Below are positions 23,555 to 26,049 of a stretch of 26,049 nt of DNA, piece by piece. The notes beneath the pieces are model-generated. The model ran no database searches. It was given only the letters and a program-made list of their open reading frames with translations, and was not told the origin of the DNA. The stretch is taken from positions 1-26,049 of the forward strand of contig DATCDR010000024.1 in the NCBI GenBank assembly GCA_036510575.1, given 5' to 3'. Every line of letters starts with the position of its first letter. Position 1 is the first letter of the stretch. This DNA comes from DATCDR01 sp036510575 (lineage in GTDB: Bacteria > Actinomycetota > Acidimicrobiia > Acidimicrobiales > Bog-793). The translations under genes and the position numbers were made by a program.

Positions 23555-24212
23555 CGCGCTCTTGGTGATGGCCAAGGACCTCCGCGTCGAGCTCCGCTCG
23601 CGGGTCTCGCTCAACCAGGTGGTGCCTTTCGCGCTCGCCGTGCTTGTGCTCTTCGGCTTGGCGCTCGGCCCGAACCTCCATTTGCTGGCCTCCGAAACCG
23701 CCGGTCTTGTCTGGATGGCGGTGCTGTTCTCTTGCGTGCTCGGCGTCCAGCGCAGCTATGCGATCGAGTCGACGGATTCGTCGAGAGACGGGCTCAGACT
23801 CTCCGGACTCGATCCCGCCGGCGTCTTCCTCGGGAAGGCAGGAGCGCTCGCCGTGCAGCTGTTCGCGCTCGAGATCGTGTTAGCGCTCGTCGCGTCGATT
23901 CTCTACGGCGCACCGCTTACCAACGCGCTCGTACTCCTTGTTACCTGCGTCGTCGCGACGATCGGTCTCGCTGCGGTCGGAACGTTCTACGGAGCGCTCG
24001 CCCTCGGGGCGCGGGTGCGCGAGACGTTGCTCCCGCTGCTTTTCTTCCCCGTCGTTGCTCCGGTGCTGATGGGGGCGATGAAGGCCTGGCAGGCCGGGCT
24101 CGCCGGAACGCCGGGGAAGGCTGACGGGTGGCTTGAGCTGCTCTTGGCCTTTGCGGTCGCCTACGGCGCGATCGGCACTGTTGCGTTCGGCCCGCTGCTG
24201 GAGGATGGATGA
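23544..24212 (+). CDS. ccmB: Heme exporter permease CcmB
   Basis: A 222-residue membrane protein with about six hydrophobic segments, including VVPFALAVLVLFGLALGP, GLVWMAVLFSCVLGVQ, ALVLLVTCVVATIGLAAVG and LLPLLFFPVVAPVLMGA. The EST.SSRDGLRLSGLDPAGVFLGKA loop between the second and third segments is typical of CcmB. It pairs with CcmA. I chose the ATG at 23544, which follows GGGTGG and overlaps ccmA by 11 bases; a GTG at 23514 would add ten residues unlike the family. The stop overlaps the ccmC ATG (ATGA). Confidence 0.92.
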   Translation: MWHDALLVMAKDLRVELRSRVSLNQVVPFALAVLVLFGLALGPNLHLLASETAGLVWMAVLFSCVLGVQRSYAIESTDSSRDGLRLSGLDPAGVFLGKAGALAVQLFALEIVLALVASILYGAPLTNALVLLVTCVVATIGLAAVGTFYGALALGARVRETLLPLLFFPVVAPVLMGAMKAWQAGLAGTPGKADGWLELLLAFAVAYGAIGTVAFGPLLEDG

Positions 24213-24982
24213 TTACCACCGTGTCGCCCGAAGCTAGAACGCCTCCCGAGACCAGACGCCCGGTAGGTGAACGGGCGCTTCGCGTCGTCGGCGTGCTCGC
24301 ACTAGTCGGGATCGTGCTCACGATCTGGCTTGGGCTGTGGGTCACGCCGCCGGACCAGTTCATGGGCAACTGGGTGCGGCTGCTTTACGTCCACCCGCCG
24401 ATGGCGTGGGTCGCGTTCCTCGCCTACGGACTCGCGTTCATCGCGAGCCTCGCGTATCTCTGGCCGAGGACCAGAAGTGCGATCTGGGACCGGCTCGCCG
24501 GCGCGTCGGCCGAAGTCGGCGTCGTCTTTACGGGTCTGACGCTCGTCACCGGTTCGATCTGGGGGCGGCCAACGTGGGGCACCTGGTGGACCTGGGATCC
24601 GCTGCTCACGACCACGGCGCTGCTCTTCGTGCTCTATCTCGGCTACCTCGCCATACGGCACGTGCCCGGAAGCGACGAGGTACGTGCCAAGCGCAACGCG
24701 ATCGCGGCGCTGGTCGCATTCGTCGACGTACCGGTCGTGTACTTCTCCGTCTACCTCTGGCAGAGCCTGCACCAGACGCCGTCGATCCTCAACCTCACCA
24801 CCAGAAAGACGACGATCCACGGTTCGATGGCCTGGACGATGTTGCTTGGCTTTTGCTCCTTCACGCTGGCGTTCATCTGGCTCGTCGCCCAGCGCTACCG
24901 GCTCGCTGGGCTCGAAGCCAGGGAAGAGTCGCACGGACTCGAGATCGCGCTCGTCGAGCGCCGCCTAGAAGGTGGCAGATGA
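24209..24982 (+). CDS. ccmC: Heme-handling membrane protein CcmC
   Basis: A 257-residue six-helix membrane protein that presents heme to CcmE. The tryptophan-rich WWTWD motif is at residues 126-130 (TWGTWWTWDPLLT). Conserved histidines are His62 (YVHPPMAW) and His204 (TIHGSMAW), the likely axial heme ligands. The N-terminal 20 residues are polar and the C-terminal 30 acidic. Start and stop both overlap neighbours by four bases (ATGA), showing a tightly coupled operon. Length is close to the family's usual 240-250 residues. Confidence 0.95.
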   Translation: MITTVSPEARTPPETRRPVGERALRVVGVLALVGIVLTIWLGLWVTPPDQFMGNWVRLLYVHPPMAWVAFLAYGLAFIASLAYLWPRTRSAIWDRLAGASAEVGVVFTGLTLVTGSIWGRPTWGTWWTWDPLLTTTALLFVLYLGYLAIRHVPGSDEVRAKRNAIAALVAFVDVPVVYFSVYLWQSLHQTPSILNLTTRKTTIHGSMAWTMLLGFCSFTLAFIWLVAQRYRLAGLEAREESHGLEIALVERRLEGGR

Positions 24983-25140
24983 ACGGTTACGTGATCGGCG
25001 GCTACCTGGTCGTGATGATCTCACTCGGGACGTATGCGGTCTTCCTGGTCGGACGGCTTCGCGCCGCACGACGCCGGCTCACGGCAACGCTGCCGGACGC
25101 GGAGGAGCGGGCAACCGATGACACGGGCTCGTTTAGATGA
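24979..25140 (+). CDS. ccmD: CcmD-like small membrane protein
   Basis: A 53-residue open frame between ccmC and ccmE that overlaps both by four bases (ATGA at 24979 and again at 25137). It begins MNGYVIGGYLVVMISLGTYAVFLVGRLRAARRRL, a single hydrophobic helix followed by basic residues, then an acidic tail (PDAEERATDD). This layout and position match CcmD, which keeps holo-CcmE release working in the CcmABC complex. CcmD is poorly conserved in sequence, so the call rests on size, topology and synteny. Confidence 0.8.
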   Translation: MNGYVIGGYLVVMISLGTYAVFLVGRLRAARRRLTATLPDAEERATDDTGSFR

Positions 25141-25700
25141 GCGTCGACGAGAGCGACCGGGCGAACCCAGCTCCCCCGGTCACGGGGCAGGCAGGCGCTT
25201 CGCCAGATGTGCTCCGCGTCCCGCAGGTCGCGCCTCGCGATCTGGTTCCAGCGGCGATAGCGACACGCCGTCGACACGCGATGTCGCGTCTCGGAGTGGT
25301 AGGCGTCGTGCTTGCAGTGGCGCTCGGGTTTTTGATCTACAAGGCGATCTCGTCGGCCGTCGTCTACTTCAAGACCGCCCAGGAGGCGCTAGCGGCGCGA
25401 GGGTCGCTCGGCGACTCGACGTTCCAGATCGAGGGACTCGTGGTGAAGGGATCGATCGAGCGGGACAGCCAAGGGTCGGTCACATCGTTTCGGATCTCGT
25501 CTGGACAGTCGACCGTGGCTATTACCAACTCCGCCGCCCAGCCGGCGCTGTTCCAGCAGAACGTCCCGGTCGTTCTCGTCGGCCACTTCGTCGGTGCGAC
25601 GAACACCTTTGCCTCGCAACAGATTCTCGTGAAGCACTCGAACTCCTACATCGCGGCCCATCCGAATCGAGTCCGCGCGCCCAATGGCTCGGTCCGTTAG
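25137..25700 (+). CDS. ccmE: Heme chaperone CcmE, N-terminally extended
   Basis: A 187-residue membrane-anchored heme chaperone of System I. After one transmembrane segment (about 51-70) comes the OB-fold domain, with QIEGLVVKGSI and the conserved heme-binding histidine His167 and Tyr171 in the HxxxY motif KHSNSY. The first ~48 residues are a polar, Pro/Ala-rich extension (ESDRANPAPPVTGQ) not found in E. coli CcmE, which starts almost at the membrane helix. ATG 25137 overlaps ccmD by four bases, supporting the long form; Met49 (ATG 25281) is the alternative start. The operon context and HxxxY motif make the assignment firm. Confidence 0.9.
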   Translation: MSVDESDRANPAPPVTGQAGASPDVLRVPQVAPRDLVPAAIATRRRHAMSRLGVVGVVLAVALGFLIYKAISSAVVYFKTAQEALAARGSLGDSTFQIEGLVVKGSIERDSQGSVTSFRISSGQSTVAITNSAAQPALFQQNVPVVLVGHFVGATNTFASQQILVKHSNSYIAAHPNRVRAPNGSVR

Positions 25701-25718
25701 CCCGCGCCAGGTGAGCTG

Positions 25719-26049
25719 GTGAACGGCTTCGTCGGCCACGTCGGTGTGCTGCTCGGCTTACTCGGCGCGCTCGCCGGCATGGCCTTTATCGGACGTGGGC
25801 TCCGTCGAGACGATGCGGCCCTTGTGCGGCGCGGTATCACCGTCTCTTTTCTGCTTCTCGGTGGGGCGATTCTCGCGACGATCGCGATGGAGCACGCGCT
25901 CATCACGCACGATTTCTCACTCGCGTTCGTCGCGGAGAACAACGCTCGAGAGACTCCGTTGTTCTTCACGGTCACGGGAATGTGGTCCGCGCTGCAAGGC
26001 TCGATTCTTTTGTGGGGGTTGATTCTTTCCGGCTACCTCGTGGTCGTCG
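25719..26049 (+). CDS. ccmF: Cytochrome c heme lyase subunit CcmF, N-terminal part
   Basis: A partial gene starting at GTG 25719, preceded by AGGTGAG, and open through 110 codons to the window end. It begins MNGFVGHVGVLLGLLGALAGMAFIG, a membrane helix, and later has FSLAFVAENNARETPLFF and TGMWSALQGSILLWGLIL, the CcmF pattern in which a WxxxxGS(I/L)LLW motif follows the second loop. CcmF reduces and ligates heme to apocytochromes with CcmH and CcmI. The remainder, including the WWD motif, lies beyond the right edge. Confidence 0.85.
   Translation, partial: MNGFVGHVGVLLGLLGALAGMAFIGRGLRRDDAALVRRGITVSFLLLGGAILATIAMEHALITHDFSLAFVAENNARETPLFFTVTGMWSALQGSILLWGLILSGYLVVV

Overview
The window is high-GC chromosomal DNA with GTG/ATG starts and tightly packed operons (repeated 4-base ATGA/GTGA overlaps). 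The three-gene proton-translocating transhydrogenase, an archaeal-like short ValS, a MSMEG-style alpha-hydroxy-acid oxidase and short or absent leaders suggest an actinobacterium, possibly an acidophilic or iron-cycling Acidimicrobiia-type lineage. That placement is inference from gene content; no rRNA or species marker is present. No tRNA, rRNA, CRISPR array, complete insertion sequence or phage module was seen.

Layout: (1) 1-689 is poorly coding, with an edge ORF of uncertain reality and a 17-bp direct repeat. (2) 690-3675 (+) holds an APC amino-acid permease and a secreted DUF3089 alpha/beta hydrolase. (3) 3731-5937 (-) holds a PLP-dependent group II decarboxylase and a PRC-barrel protein. 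(4) 6273-9276 (+) is the pntAA-pntAB-pntB transhydrogenase operon, converging with (5) galE (-). (6) 10658-15983 (+) has an alpha/beta hydrolase, a zinc-free MDR oxidoreductase, a large molybdopterin-binding subunit of the xanthine dehydrogenase/CoxL family with no partner subunits nearby, and an ArdC-like protein with a zinc-peptidase motif. (7) 15980-19860 (-) is valS followed by a 4-base-overlapping FMN alpha-hydroxy-acid oxidase. (8) 19881-26049 (+) has cysS (20 bp from valS, divergent), a cold-shock protein with a very strong hairpin behind it, gmd, and the System I cytochrome c maturation operon ccmABCDE plus the start of ccmF, cut by the right edge.

How it works together: the permease and decarboxylase could form an amino-acid uptake/decarboxylation pair; PntAB links proton motive force to NADPH; GalE and Gmd supply nucleotide sugars for surface glycans; the Ccm genes export heme and attach it to c-type cytochromes. 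Most of the window is ordinary metabolism. The points most worth a second look are the palindromic shared promoter candidate between valS and cysS, the hairpin after cspA, the orphan molybdenum hydroxylase subunit, the System I Ccm operon with an N-terminally extended CcmE, and the direct repeat near the left edge.
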